Shown: piece after piece, positions 9,401-17,987 of the stretch
Position numbering within the stretch: the first letter of the stretch is position 1
Layout: every line of letters starts with the position of its first letter
Source of the DNA: Enterobacter cloacae
GTDB lineage: Bacteria > Pseudomonadota > Gammaproteobacteria > Enterobacterales > Enterobacteriaceae
Assembly (NCBI GenBank): GCA_014169315.1
Contig: AP022133.1
Location: 2,542,001-2,606,000, forward strand
Direction: 5' to 3'
Length of the DNA: 64,000 bases
Program-made: the position numbers and the translations under genes
The notes under the pieces: model-generated
What the model saw: the letters and a program-made list of their open reading frames with translations, nothing else
Database searches by the model: none
Told to the model about the DNA's origin: nothing

Positions 9401-10376
9401 GTGCGTACAACGGCAGGATCTCCGTATGGCGCAGGTCACGCTTGCTGAGCGCATCAGCGGTATCGCGAATTTCACGCTCGCCGCTCATAAAGATCAGGAT
9501 ATCGTCCGCGCTTTCGTTCCCCAGCTCATCGACGGCATCGAAAATAGCCTGCAACTGGTCGCGCTCGGTATCATCCGCCTCTTCAACAATCGGGCGATAA
9601 CGCACTTCCACCGGGAAAGTACGGCCAGAAACTTCGATAATCGGTGCATTGTTGAAATGCTTCGAGAAACGTTCCGGGTCGATGGTCGCGGAAGTAATGA
9701 TGATTTTCAGATCCGGGCGACGTGGCAGCAGCTCTTTCAGGTAGCCGAGCAGGAAATCGATATTCAGGCTGCGTTCATGCGCTTCATCGATGATGATGGT
9801 GTCGTACTGCATCAGCAGCCTGTCCTGCTGGATTTCGGCCAGCAGAATACCGTCGGTCATCAGCTTGACCATGGTGTTATCGCTAACGTGATCGCTGAAT
9901 CGCACCTTGTAACCAATGCAACCGCCCGGCTCCGTTTGCAGCTCTTCGGCAATACGGTTCGCCACGGTACGCGCCGCCAGACGACGCGGCTGCGTATGAC
10001 CAATCAGCCCTTTCACACCGCGCCCCAGCTCCATGCAAATTTTCGGCAACTGGGTGGTTTTCCCGGAACCCGTTTCCCCCGCGACAATCACCACCTGGTG
10101 GTCTCGCACGGCGTTAAGGATGTCCTGTTTTTTCTGGCTGACAGGCAGGTTTTCCGGGTAGGTGATATCCGGACGTGCGGCTTCGCGCAGCACAACCTTC
10201 CCTGCTGCCTGTTCAATCTCTTTCGCCATCTCCTGGTAAATGGCCTGTTGTGCATCAGGATTTTTAACCTTCTTGACCCCGTGCAGACGGCGGGCAAACC
10301 GCTGTTTGTCGCGCAGCATCAACGAATCAAGCTGTTGCAGGAGCATCGGGAAGGTTAATTTTTGTTGTTCTGTCAT
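6474..10376 (-). CDS. hrpA: ATP-dependent RNA helicase HrpA
   Basis: A 1300-aa DEAH-box RNA helicase, the same length as E. coli HrpA. The Walker A motif GETGSGKTTQLPK lies near residue 100 and DEAHERSLN near 198, followed by SATI, the motif VI region QRKGRCGRVSEG, a helicase-associated domain and the long C-terminal extension typical of HrpA. In E. coli it rescues stalled, collided ribosomes and acts in mRNA processing. It is single, divergent from azoR. Confidence 0.97.
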   Translation of the reverse strand: MTEQQKLTFPMLLQQLDSLMLRDKQRFARRLHGVKKVKNPDAQQAIYQEMAKEIEQAAGKVVLREAARPDITYPENLPVSQKKQDILNAVRDHQVVIVAGETGSGKTTQLPKICMELGRGVKGLIGHTQPRRLAARTVANRIAEELQTEPGGCIGYKVRFSDHVSDNTMVKLMTDGILLAEIQQDRLLMQYDTIIIDEAHERSLNIDFLLGYLKELLPRRPDLKIIITSATIDPERFSKHFNNAPIIEVSGRTFPVEVRYRPIVEEADDTERDQLQAIFDAVDELGNESADDILIFMSGEREIRDTADALSKRDLRHTEILPLYARLSNSEQNRVFQAHSGRRIVLATNVAETSLTVPGIKYVIDPGTARISRYSYRTKVQRLPIEPVSQASANQRKGRCGRVSEGICIRLYSEDDYLSRPEFTDPEILRTNLASVILQMTALGLGDIAAFPFVEAPDKRNIQDGVRLLEELGAITTDEQATAYKLTPQGRQLSQLPVDPRLARMVLEAQKHGCVREAMIITSALSIQDPRERPMDKQQASDEKHRRFHDKESDFLAFVNLWNYLGEQQKALSSNQFRRQCRVDFLNYLRVREWQDIYTQLRQVVKELGIPVNSEPAEYREIHIALLTGLLSHIGMKDAEKQEFTGARNARFSIFPGSGLFKKPPKWTMVAELVETSRLWGRIAARIDPEWVEPVAQHLLKRAYSEPHWERAQGAVMATEKVTVYGLPVVAARKVNYSQIDPALCRELFIRHALVEGDWQTRHAFFRENLKLRAEVEELEHKSRRRDILVDDEALFEFYDQRISHDVISARHFDNWWKKVSKETPDLLNFEKSMLIKEGAESVSKLDYPNFWHQGNLKLRLTYQFEPGTDADGVTVHIPLPLLNQVEESGFEWQIPGLRRELVIALIKSLPKPVRRNFVPAPNYAEAFLGRVTPLELPLLDSLEREFRRMTGTTIDRDDWNWDQVPDHLKISFRVVDDKNKKLQEGRSLTELKDALKGKVQETLSAVADDGIEQSGLHIWSFGQLPESYEQKRGNYKVKAWPALVDERDSVAIKLFDNPQEQQQMMWRGLRRLLLLNIPSPIKYLHEKLPNKAKLGLYFNPYGKVLDLIDDCISCGVDKLINEAGGPVWSEEAFVTLHDKVRAELNDTVVEIAKQVEQILTTVFNINKRLKGRVDMTMALGLSDVKAQMAGLVYRGFVTGNGFKRLGDTLRYLQAIEKRLEKMAIDPHRDRAQMLKVESVQQTWQQWLNKLPPARREDEDVQAIRWMIEELRVSFFAQQLGTPYPISDKRILQAMEQVSA

Positions 10377-10523
10377 AGCGTTAACGGGCAGTGCTCTGCC
10401 GGGTAAAATCTCATTTTAATGATTGCTATAGAGTACCACATTGGCGCTTTCAGTGCCTTATTCAAAAAATTCGAACATAGACTTCGATATATTGCGCTAT
10501 CTCTGCGACAGGATTGTGAATAA

Positions 10524-11186
<663 letters not shown>

Positions 11187-11193
11187 GATTTCC

Positions 11194-11230
11194 CCCTCTC
11201 ACCGCCTGGTGAGAGGGTTTTTCTTTTTCC
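11194..11230 (+). terminator. Intrinsic terminator of azoR
   Basis: A perfect 10-bp stem CCCTCTCACC/GGTGAGAGGG with a GCCT loop is followed by TTTTTCTTTTT, a textbook rho-independent terminator 7 bp after the azoR stop codon. Confidence 0.9.
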
Positions 11231-11276
11231 CGCCATTTCGTTATTATCCGCACCCACTCTCCTGTCGGGCTGCCTG

Positions 11277-11975
11277 ATGTCTGCGATTATTGATACTTTT
11301 ATTGCCCCGCCGTGCTTTGCGGAAATAGAGATCCTCTGGCAGGATGACGACCTTATACTGATCAACAAACCTTCAGGGTTGTTGAGCCTCTCAGGTAAAA
11401 ACCCGCAAAACCTCGATTCTGTACACTACCGCCTGGTACAGGCCTTCCCCGGCTGCACGCTGGTGCATCGTCTTGATTTCGGCACCTCCGGGCTGATGGT
11501 GATTGCCCGTAATAAGGCGATCAATGCCGCGCTCTGCCATCAGTTCAGCCAGCGCGCCATCAACAAGGTTTACACGGCTCTGCTCTGCGGGCATGTGGAT
11601 AACAACGAGGGGGTCATTGATGCACCGATTGCCAAAGATCCGGCGCTGTTCCCGCTAATGTCGATTTGCGCCATCAACGGCAAACCTGCCCGCTCCCGTT
11701 ATCGGGTGGTAGAGCGAATGTTTCAGGAACAGGAAGACGGAACGGTGTTACCGTTGACGCGCGTGCAGCTTACCCCGGAGACCGGGCGAACCCATCAACT
11801 ACGCATTCACTGCCAGCAGTTAGGTCACCCGATTATCGGTTGCGATTTGTATGGTGGTCTTGAATGGCCGGGTACCGAACAGACGCCCCGGCTCATGCTG
11901 CACGCAAGCGGGCTGGATTTTGTTCATCCGGTGAGCGGAAAAGCGATCAACGCCCGTCACGACGCACCATTCTGA
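11277..11975 (+). CDS. RluA-family RNA pseudouridine synthase
   Basis: A 232-aa pseudouridine synthase of the RluA family. The catalytic aspartate is in LVHRLDFGTSGLMVIAR; LINKPSGLLS precedes it and GRTHQLRIHCQQLGHPIIGCDLYGG (quoted in part) is the typical C-terminal motif. It should isomerise uridine in rRNA or tRNA, but the target is unknown. It is shorter than RluC/RluD and has no S4 domain, like RluA and TruC. It converges with yaiL with only a 7-bp gap. Confidence 0.88.
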   Translation: MSAIIDTFIAPPCFAEIEILWQDDDLILINKPSGLLSLSGKNPQNLDSVHYRLVQAFPGCTLVHRLDFGTSGLMVIARNKAINAALCHQFSQRAINKVYTALLCGHVDNNEGVIDAPIAKDPALFPLMSICAINGKPARSRYRVVERMFQEQEDGTVLPLTRVQLTPETGRTHQLRIHCQQLGHPIIGCDLYGGLEWPGTEQTPRLMLHASGLDFVHPVSGKAINARHDAPF

Positions 11976-11982
11976 ACGTTGC

Positions 11983-12522
11983 TTACCACATCAAATCATC
12001 AGGGATTTTGAAGTCTGCGTACGGATCGTCTTCATCCTGCTCTTCCTGGCTCAGCGCGCTGTTCAAAACAATACTTTCCGCATCACGCTGGGCGATTTTA
12101 TCCGCCACCACTGCCGGGATAATCGCGTATTCACAATCACCGTTAGCGTTAATCACCAGGCGCGCAATGGCCAGACGACCATTAATCAACTGGGTTTGCG
12201 TCTGCTTATCGACGTCGATTTTTTTGATCAGATTACCGTCGGTGAAGTTAAAGGTGATCGTGCCTTTTGAAACGGTAATACGGTTCATTTCAATCAGCTG
12301 CTTCACCTGCGCTTTGAACTCTTTTGCAAGCACGGCCTGTTTTTGCTGTTCGCTGAGCTGCTTGTCACGTTCAATCTGCGCTTTCTTGTTCTCTTCCACA
12401 GCCTCTCTCGCCTCGCGAGCCTGTACGCGGGATTTTTTTGCCGTGCGCTGGACTTTAGCCATTTTCTTGCTGGTCACTAAGCCCGCTTTCAGCATCTGCT
12501 CTTGTAAGGTGAGTTTTGTCAT
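11983..12522 (-). CDS. yaiL: DUF2058 nucleoprotein/polynucleotide-associated protein YaiL
   Basis: A 179-aa protein nearly collinear with E. coli YaiL. The start at 12522 gives the conserved N-terminus MTKLTLQEQMLKAGLVTSK, so the longer open frame upstream is not used. The lysine/arginine/glutamate-rich N-terminal half should form a charged helix, and the C-terminus ends DDPYADFKIPDDLMW. Its function is not established; the family name rests on co-purification with nucleic acid. In E. coli yaiL neighbours frmBA, whose relatives lie about 11 kb away here. Confidence 0.9.
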   Translation of the reverse strand: MTKLTLQEQMLKAGLVTSKKMAKVQRTAKKSRVQAREAREAVEENKKAQIERDKQLSEQQKQAVLAKEFKAQVKQLIEMNRITVSKGTITFNFTDGNLIKKIDVDKQTQTQLINGRLAIARLVINANGDCEYAIIPAVVADKIAQRDAESIVLNSALSQEEQDEDDPYADFKIPDDLMW

Positions 12523-12731
12523 GTTCGTTTCTAAACCGGTTGGAAATTTTGGCAATTATACCGGGAATTAGCGAGGGTGTACCAGACTGGCCGAACGTTA
12601 GTCCTTTTCACCATGTATGAAGATAGCTCATGTTGCATTGAAATTAAGTCACTTCCCCTGCGCCACTGGCTAAGGCATAAATGATGTATTGATAACTTTC
12701 TGGCAACATGAACTTAGGATGCATAACCACA

Positions 12732-13706
12732 ATGAATAAAAATTTTACATTCACCCTTAAGCGCAGTTGCTTCGATGAGAACTATAACCCTTCAGAAAAT
12801 ACGCGTACTACGACCAATTTTGCCAACTTAGCGCGCGGTGAAAAGCGTCAGGAAAATCTGCGTAATACGCTGGTGATGATTAACAACCGTTTTAATGCAT
12901 TAGCACGCTGGGATAACCCTAAATCCGACCGTTATTCTGTCGAGCTTGAAATTGTTTCTGTTGATATGAATGTTGGTGACGACAATAGCTTCCCGGCAAT
13001 TGAAATACTGCAAACGTTCATTGTCGACAAAGAAACCAACGAGCGTGTTGAAGGCATTGTCGGGAATAATTTTTCTTCATACGTACGCGACTATGACTTC
13101 AGCGTATTGCTGCTCGATCACAATAAAGATCAATCCAGGTTCAGCATCCCACATAACTTTGGTGATTTGCATGGCAACATCTTTAAGCACTTTACACAAT
13201 CCGCTGAATACCAGCAGAACTTCAAAAAGCCGCCAGTGATCTGCCTGAGTGTCTCCAGTAAAGATATCTACCACCGCACAGGTAACTCCCACCCGGTGTT
13301 GGGTATTGAGTATCAGCCAGAGGGGTCATCATTGACTGAGCAGTACTTCGGTAAAATGGGGCTGAAGGTTCGTTATTTCATGCCTGAAAACAGCGCAGCA
13401 CCTTTTGCCTTTTATTATTCCGGCGATTTGCTTGCCGATTACACCAATCTTGAACTGATCGGAACCATCAGTACGATGGAGACATTTCAAAAGATTTATC
13501 GTCCGGAAATTTATAATGCGAACTCGGCGGCAGGACAATGCTATCAGCCGGATTTGAATCAACAGGATCATTCATTAACAAAAATTGTTTACGACCGGGA
13601 AGAACGTAGCCAGCTCGCTATTCAGCAGGGCAAGTTTACGGAAGAGCAATTTATTAAGCCCTACAAACACATTCTTGAGCAGTGGTCTCATAACTTCACG
13701 CTGTGA
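12732..13706 (+). CDS. mesX: MesX (DUF1852), accessory protein of folate-independent methionine synthase
   Basis: A 324-aa DUF1852 protein. Conserved family segments include FDENYNPSENTRTTTNFANL and RGEKRQENLRNTL near the N-terminus. DUF1852 genes sit next to mesD, and MesX has been reported as required for MesD-type methionine synthase activity together with oxygen. Here mesD begins 27 bp downstream, so the pair is an operon. The start at 12732 matches family N-termini better than the ATG at 12708. Its chemistry is unknown. Confidence 0.88.
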   Translation: MNKNFTFTLKRSCFDENYNPSENTRTTTNFANLARGEKRQENLRNTLVMINNRFNALARWDNPKSDRYSVELEIVSVDMNVGDDNSFPAIEILQTFIVDKETNERVEGIVGNNFSSYVRDYDFSVLLLDHNKDQSRFSIPHNFGDLHGNIFKHFTQSAEYQQNFKKPPVICLSVSSKDIYHRTGNSHPVLGIEYQPEGSSLTEQYFGKMGLKVRYFMPENSAAPFAFYYSGDLLADYTNLELIGTISTMETFQKIYRPEIYNANSAAGQCYQPDLNQQDHSLTKIVYDREERSQLAIQQGKFTEEQFIKPYKHILEQWSHNFTL

Positions 13707-13733
13707 TTAATCAATATTAAAAGGTTTATTATT

Positions 13734-14762
13734 ATGAAAACATTGCTCCCGACATCAACGGCTGGCAGCTTACCTAAGCCAACCTGGCTTGCCCAACCCG
13801 AAACGCTGTGGTCCCCGTGGAAATTGCAGGACGATGAATTACGTGCCGGTAAGCAGGATGCCCTGCGTTTATCCCTCGACGAACAGCTACGCGCGGGTAT
13901 CGATATCATCAGCGACGGCGAGCAAACCCGCCAACACTTTGTCACCACCTTTATTGAACATCTCAGCGGCGTGGATTTTGAAAACCGTCAGACTGTGCGC
14001 ATTCGCAATCGCTATGATGCAAGTGTCCCTACCGTCGTGGATGCCGTGACGCGTCAAAAACCGGTTTTCGTTGATGATGCGAAGTACCTGCGCCAGCTCA
14101 CTGACAAGCCGATCAAATGGGCACTGCCTGGCCCGATGACGATGATTGATACGCTCTACGATGCTCATTATAAAAGCCGCGAAAAGCTGGCCTGGGAATT
14201 TGCCAAAATCCTGAATCAGGAGGCCAGAGAATTAGAAGCCGCTGGTGTCGACATTATCCAGTTTGATGAACCTGCGTTTAACGTCTTCTTTGATGAGGTG
14301 AACGACTGGGGTATTGCTGCGTTAGAGCGTGCCATTGAAGGGCTGAAATGCGAAACGGCGGTGCATATCTGCTACGGATATGGCATTAAAGCCAATACCG
14401 ACTGGAAAAAGACGCTGGGCTCAGAATGGCGACAGTATGAAGAAGCGTTCCCTAAGCTGCAGACGTCAAACATCGACATTATCTCCCTGGAGTGCCATAA
14501 CTCACGCGTGCCAATGGACTTGCTGGAACTGATCCGTGGTAAAAAAGTGATGGTTGGCGCAATTGATGTCGCCACGAACAGTGTCGAAACGCCAGAAGAA
14601 GTGGCCGATACGCTGCGTAAAGCGCTGCAGTTTGTCGATGCCGACAAGCTTTACCCGTCAACCAACTGCGGTATGGCCCCGCTTTCCCGTCAGGTTGCCA
14701 ACGGTAAGCTGAAGGCCCTGAGCGCCGGGGCAGAGATTATCCGCAAAGAACTCGGCGCGTAA
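13734..14762 (+). CDS. mesD: MesD-type core methionine synthase (MetE C-terminal-like)
   Basis: A 342-aa protein equivalent to only the catalytic C-terminal half of MetE. The zinc/homocysteine ligand pattern is present: His211 and Cys213 in VHICYG, Glu253 in SLECHNS, and Cys312 in STNCGMAP. The N-terminal folate-binding half of MetE is absent, so it should not use methyltetrahydrofolate-triglutamate. In the MesD family the methyl donor is not settled. Its upstream neighbour mesX is the known partner. AAGG lies ahead of the ATG at 13734. Confidence 0.87.
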   Translation: MKTLLPTSTAGSLPKPTWLAQPETLWSPWKLQDDELRAGKQDALRLSLDEQLRAGIDIISDGEQTRQHFVTTFIEHLSGVDFENRQTVRIRNRYDASVPTVVDAVTRQKPVFVDDAKYLRQLTDKPIKWALPGPMTMIDTLYDAHYKSREKLAWEFAKILNQEARELEAAGVDIIQFDEPAFNVFFDEVNDWGIAALERAIEGLKCETAVHICYGYGIKANTDWKKTLGSEWRQYEEAFPKLQTSNIDIISLECHNSRVPMDLLELIRGKKVMVGAIDVATNSVETPEEVADTLRKALQFVDADKLYPSTNCGMAPLSRQVANGKLKALSAGAEIIRKELGA

Positions 14763-14972
14763 CCACTACCCCCGACGCAGGGATCATCGCGTCTGGCTGA
14801 GAATAATGCGATCACATAGACGGTCTCCCAGCCAGGCGCGGTCGCAAGCGATGACTTTTAGCGGCACGGGCGAGCACATCCGCGGAGTATTTGTTCTGGC
14901 TCAAGCCCCGCGTCCTTCCGCAAGGTTTTCCAGCCGATATCAAGGGAGAATGTGCAGTTATGGGCCACACGC
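14763..14972. other. Intergenic region between mesD and a TetR gene
   Basis: About 210 bp between convergent genes. Short open frames exist on both strands but none has a ribosome site or recognisable domain. No clear terminator is visible. Confidence 0.4.
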
Positions 14973-15584
14973 TCATTTCCGGTATGAATGTTGTTCAGGT
15001 GTATAGCCGTTTCCGCTCAGTCTCATTAAACCTGCCTTTAGCTGGTTTATTACCTCATCTGAATTTATCCCCATTTGCGCGTGAATAATCGCGCCGTCAA
15101 TGAGTAACATTATTTCACTGACGACGTTCTCATCAGCCATTCCCGTCAGCAACGTAATGACTTTCTTTGTTTCGAATTTATGATTGCGGCATATTTCTTT
15201 TATTTCGCTTTCAATATCTTCGGATTTTGCCTCTGCGCTGGCGTTAATAAACGCACAGCCGTGAAACTGGGGCGAAATAAACCATTCAGCGAGCGTTGCA
15301 GATAACGCATCAGAAGATATCTGGCTTTCGTCGAGATGTCGGCGCAGCGTGGTTTCAAACCACTTAATCCATATTTCATGCCGATATTGCAAATAGGCAA
15401 GAATAAGTAAACTTTTACTCGGAAAATGGCGATAAAACGTCACTTTCGTCACTTTCGCCTCTTTAATCAGCGTATCCACCCCTGTCGCCCTGAAGCCCGT
15501 GGAATAAAACAGATCGTGCGCCGTAAGTAATATCTTATCCCTGACGCTGATTTTTTTATCGTTGCTCGTGATTTCTGTATTCAC
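14973..15584 (-). CDS. TetR/AcrR-family transcriptional regulator
   Basis: A 203-aa TetR regulator. The N-terminal helix-turn-helix is at about residues 15-60 (DKILLTAHDLFYSTGFRATG, then VTKVTFYRHFPSKSLLILAY). The C-terminal ligand domain is of the short TetR_C type with HGCAFINASAE, as in regulators of small detoxification genes. It is transcribed divergently from an NTF2-like gene, with a perfect 10-bp palindrome between them as the likely operator. The ligand is unknown. Confidence 0.88.
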   Translation of the reverse strand: MNTEITSNDKKISVRDKILLTAHDLFYSTGFRATGVDTLIKEAKVTKVTFYRHFPSKSLLILAYLQYRHEIWIKWFETTLRRHLDESQISSDALSATLAEWFISPQFHGCAFINASAEAKSEDIESEIKEICRNHKFETKKVITLLTGMADENVVSEIMLLIDGAIIHAQMGINSDEVINQLKAGLMRLSGNGYTPEQHSYRK

Positions 15585-15643
15585 TTTTCGGTAGCCTCAA
15601 ACGAGAGTATTGACAGCGTTATTTTTCAGGACTAGATTACCGC

Positions 15644-15665
15644 AAGTAGACAGACCTGTCTACTT
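15644..15665. promoter_or_regulatory. Probable TetR operator palindrome
   Basis: The sequence AAGTAGACAG-AC-CTGTCTACTT is a perfect 10+10 bp inverted repeat in the 104-bp divergent intergenic region. Size and placement fit a TetR-family operator controlling both the regulator and the gene at 15689. The assignment is inferred. Confidence 0.75.
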
Positions 15666-15688
15666 AATATCACTCTGAGGTAATCGCC

Positions 15689-16156
15689 ATGAACACACGT
15701 CCTCCTTTACCGCCCTTTACGCGTGAAAGTGCCATCGAAAAAGTCAGACTGGCAGAAGATGGCTGGAACAGTCGCGACTCTGCGAAAGTCGCGCTGGCCT
15801 ATTCGCTGGATACCCAATGGCGTAACCGCGCAGAATTCGCCAATAACCGTGAAGAGGCCCAGGCGTTTCTGGAGCGGAAGTGGAAGAAAGAGCTGGATTA
15901 CCGTCTGATAAAAGAGCTTTGGGCATTCACAGAAAACCGGATCGCGGTTCGCTACGCCTATGAATGGCATGATGATTCAGGCAACTGGTTCCGTTCGTAC
16001 GGCAATGAAAACTGGGAGTTCGATCCGGACGGATTGATGAAGCGTCGTTTCGCCTGTGTAAACGATATGCCGATCAAGGGATCAGAGCGACTGTTCCACT
16101 GGCTGCTGGGCAGACGCCCGGACGATCACCCCTCGTTGAGCGACCTTGGGCTATAG
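15689..16156 (+). CDS. DUF1348 / NTF2-like protein
   Basis: A 155-aa DUF1348 protein of the SnoaL/NTF2-like cone-fold superfamily. The segments [32 protein letters not shown] and [20 protein letters not shown] are typical. Function is unknown; the fold hosts small isomerases and hydrolases. It has no signal peptide. It is divergent from the TetR regulator, with the palindromic operator 24 bp before its start, so it is most likely the regulator's target. Confidence 0.83.
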   Translation: MNTRPPLPPFTRESAIEKVRLAEDGWNSRDSAKVALAYSLDTQWRNRAEFANNREEAQAFLERKWKKELDYRLIKELWAFTENRIAVRYAYEWHDDSGNWFRSYGNENWEFDPDGLMKRRFACVNDMPIKGSERLFHWLLGRRPDDHPSLSDLGL

Positions 16157-16165
16157 GATTTACGC

Positions 16166-16200
16166 ATCACTCCGGGCCACCCCCGGTTACCCGGAGTGAT
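16166..16200. terminator. Inverted repeat between convergent genes
   Basis: A perfect 11-bp stem ATCACTCCGGG/CCCGGAGTGAT with a 13-nt loop lies between the DUF1348 gene and the convergent SnoaL-like gene. It is likely a shared transcription terminator, though T-runs are weak. Confidence 0.6.
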
Positions 16201-16204
16201 GAAT

Positions 16205-16744
16205 TTACAGTGCGCCCAGCTGTTTCATCAGTGTCAGGTTATCCTCAATATGCCAGTTAGCCACAATTTTACCTTCGCTGATTTCATAGATATCCGTGGC
16301 GATGAAATCTATTTTCTGCCCCATCCCCTTCAGCTTGCCAAATGTCCCGGTGAACGTACCACGAAAATGTAAATGGGATACGACACGGTTACCTGAAATA
16401 ATCATTTGTTCAACGTCGCAGCGCAAATCAGGTACAGCTGAACGAAACGCCCTGGAGGCCAGAATTGCACCATCAGGTCCCTGCTTACGACCTTCAGGGG
16501 GCGTTTTATCAATGAAATTAATCGCCAGGGCGTCACGGGCCAGGGACTCTTTTCCCGTATTCCAGAATGTCGCATACTCTCTGGCAACATATTCATTCGC
16601 CGCTAATTGCGTCTGTGGCAGGCTCTTATCGACAATAAGATGTTCCGGTTTCACCAGTTCTACCTGGGCCGAAAAGGCTGTTCCTGTGGTAGCAGCAAGA
16701 ATGAGCGCCATTACGCCTGGGGCCAAATACGTTGAATATTTCAT
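16205..16744 (-). CDS. Exported SnoaL-like (NTF2-fold) protein
   Basis: A 179-aa protein with an N-terminal signal peptide (KYSTYLAPGVMALILAATTG, cleavage expected after AFSA) and a SnoaL-like ester-cyclase domain (YATFWNTGKESLARDAL, FRGTFTGTFGKLKGMGQKID, IVANWHIEDNLTLMKQLGAL). The start at 16744 is chosen because it begins the signal peptide; the open frame extends further without support. It follows the Old Yellow Enzyme gene by 25 bp and is probably co-transcribed. The periplasmic substrate is unknown. Confidence 0.82.
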   Translation of the reverse strand: MKYSTYLAPGVMALILAATTGTAFSAQVELVKPEHLIVDKSLPQTQLAANEYVAREYATFWNTGKESLARDALAINFIDKTPPEGRKQGPDGAILASRAFRSAVPDLRCDVEQMIISGNRVVSHLHFRGTFTGTFGKLKGMGQKIDFIATDIYEISEGKIVANWHIEDNLTLMKQLGAL

Positions 16745-16769
16745 AATCTCTCTCAACTCGTTATTAAGG

Positions 16770-17888
16770 TCACTGCAGATCATTCTCTTGCAGGTTGTAA
16801 ATGGGGTAATCGGTATATCCCGTCGCGGTGCCACCAAACAGCGTGGCGGGATCACGCACCCGAGCCAGAGGCAAATGGTGCTCAAGTCGATGCGGTAAAT
16901 CCGGGTTGGCAATAAACGGCCGACCGAACGCGATCAAGTCGGCATAGCCCGCAGCCAGTATTTTTTCCGCTTTATCAAGGTCATAGTTCCCCGCGACGAT
17001 AAGGGTTCCCGTGAATACCTCACGAAGTGATTTACGGAAGTGGTCAGGCACTTGTGGCGCATCGTCCCAGTCAGCTTCGGCCAGGTGGATGAACGCAATC
17101 CCTCGCTGTTCACACCAGGCCGCGAGAGCGAGTATTGCCTCAGTGACCTGCGGATCGTTCATCCCGCGTTGGGTAATAAACGGTGACAGGCGGATGCCCG
17201 TGCGCTCGTGACCAATGGCCTCAGCAATGGCGTTCAACACCTCCTGCGCAAAACGGATCCGGTTGGCGAGGGTGCCGCCATACTCATCCGTGCGTTTGTT
17301 TGAGGTTTGACGCAGAAACTGGTCGATCAGATAGCCGTTTCCCCCGTGGACTTCCACGCCATCAAACCCGGCCTGAACAGCATTCAATGCAGCCTGACGA
17401 TACTGAGCAATAATGCCGTGAATATCCTTACGTGAAAGCGTTCTCGGTTGCGGGCAGTCAACCATTTGGCCTTCACCTTTGTCATTCACTATCCACACCT
17501 TCGCGTCAGGAGCCAGGGCTGACGGGGCTACGGGCTTTCCATCCTGGTGAAAACTGGCATGCGACATCCGGCCGACGTGCCAGAGCTGAGAAAAAATCAC
17601 ACCTCCCGCCTGATGCACAGCCCCCGTGGTGAGTTGCCACCCTGTAACCTGGTCAGGAGAATGGATCCCGGGTGTCCATGAATATCCCTGGCCCTGGGGA
17701 GAGATCTGTGTGGCTTCCGTGATGATCAATCCTGCGCTGGTTCGTTGCCGGTAATACTCAGCCATCAGGGAGGACGGAATGTTTCCCGGCTGAAGTGAGC
17801 GCGCGCGCGTCATCGGTGCCATAACGATACGATTTTTCAGGTTCTGTTTACCCAACCTGTAACGTTCAAAAAGTGAAATACGGTTCAT
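16770..17888 (-). CDS. Old Yellow Enzyme-family alkene reductase (NemA-like)
   Basis: A 372-aa FMN-dependent ene-reductase with a TIM-barrel fold. The N-terminus KNRIVMAPMTRARSLQPGN binds FMN; the active-site region reads VEVHGGNGYLIDQFLRQTSN, with His/Asn as substrate ligands, and DEYGG follows; AFGRPFIANPDLPHRL ends the barrel. It reduces activated C=C bonds such as enones or N-ethylmaleimide with NADPH. It is divergent from a LysR gene 99 bp away, a common regulator/enzyme arrangement. It is not nemA itself by context. Confidence 0.87.
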   Translation of the reverse strand: MNRISLFERYRLGKQNLKNRIVMAPMTRARSLQPGNIPSSLMAEYYRQRTSAGLIITEATQISPQGQGYSWTPGIHSPDQVTGWQLTTGAVHQAGGVIFSQLWHVGRMSHASFHQDGKPVAPSALAPDAKVWIVNDKGEGQMVDCPQPRTLSRKDIHGIIAQYRQAALNAVQAGFDGVEVHGGNGYLIDQFLRQTSNKRTDEYGGTLANRIRFAQEVLNAIAEAIGHERTGIRLSPFITQRGMNDPQVTEAILALAAWCEQRGIAFIHLAEADWDDAPQVPDHFRKSLREVFTGTLIVAGNYDLDKAEKILAAGYADLIAFGRPFIANPDLPHRLEHHLPLARVRDPATLFGGTATGYTDYPIYNLQENDLQ

Positions 17889-17987
17889 GATTTCATCCCT
17901 TGTGCTTTGGATGAAAACACTTTACAGATGGCTACTGACTTTGATAATTACACGAAAAACAGATGCACTTTTCGGAAAAAATGAATA

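Noticed and set aside
9360..10358. 332-codon open frame antisense to hrpA
   Set aside because: Complementary shadow of the conserved helicase domain, no family features.
12573..12731. MetJ or MetR operator upstream of mesX
   Set aside because: A TGAA-type half-site is present, but no tandem AGACGTCT boxes or complete MetR palindrome could be seen.
14806..15088. Short overlapping plus-strand frames after mesD
   Set aside because: No ribosome sites or domains, and the right part overlaps the TetR gene; minus-strand frames here are equally unsupported.
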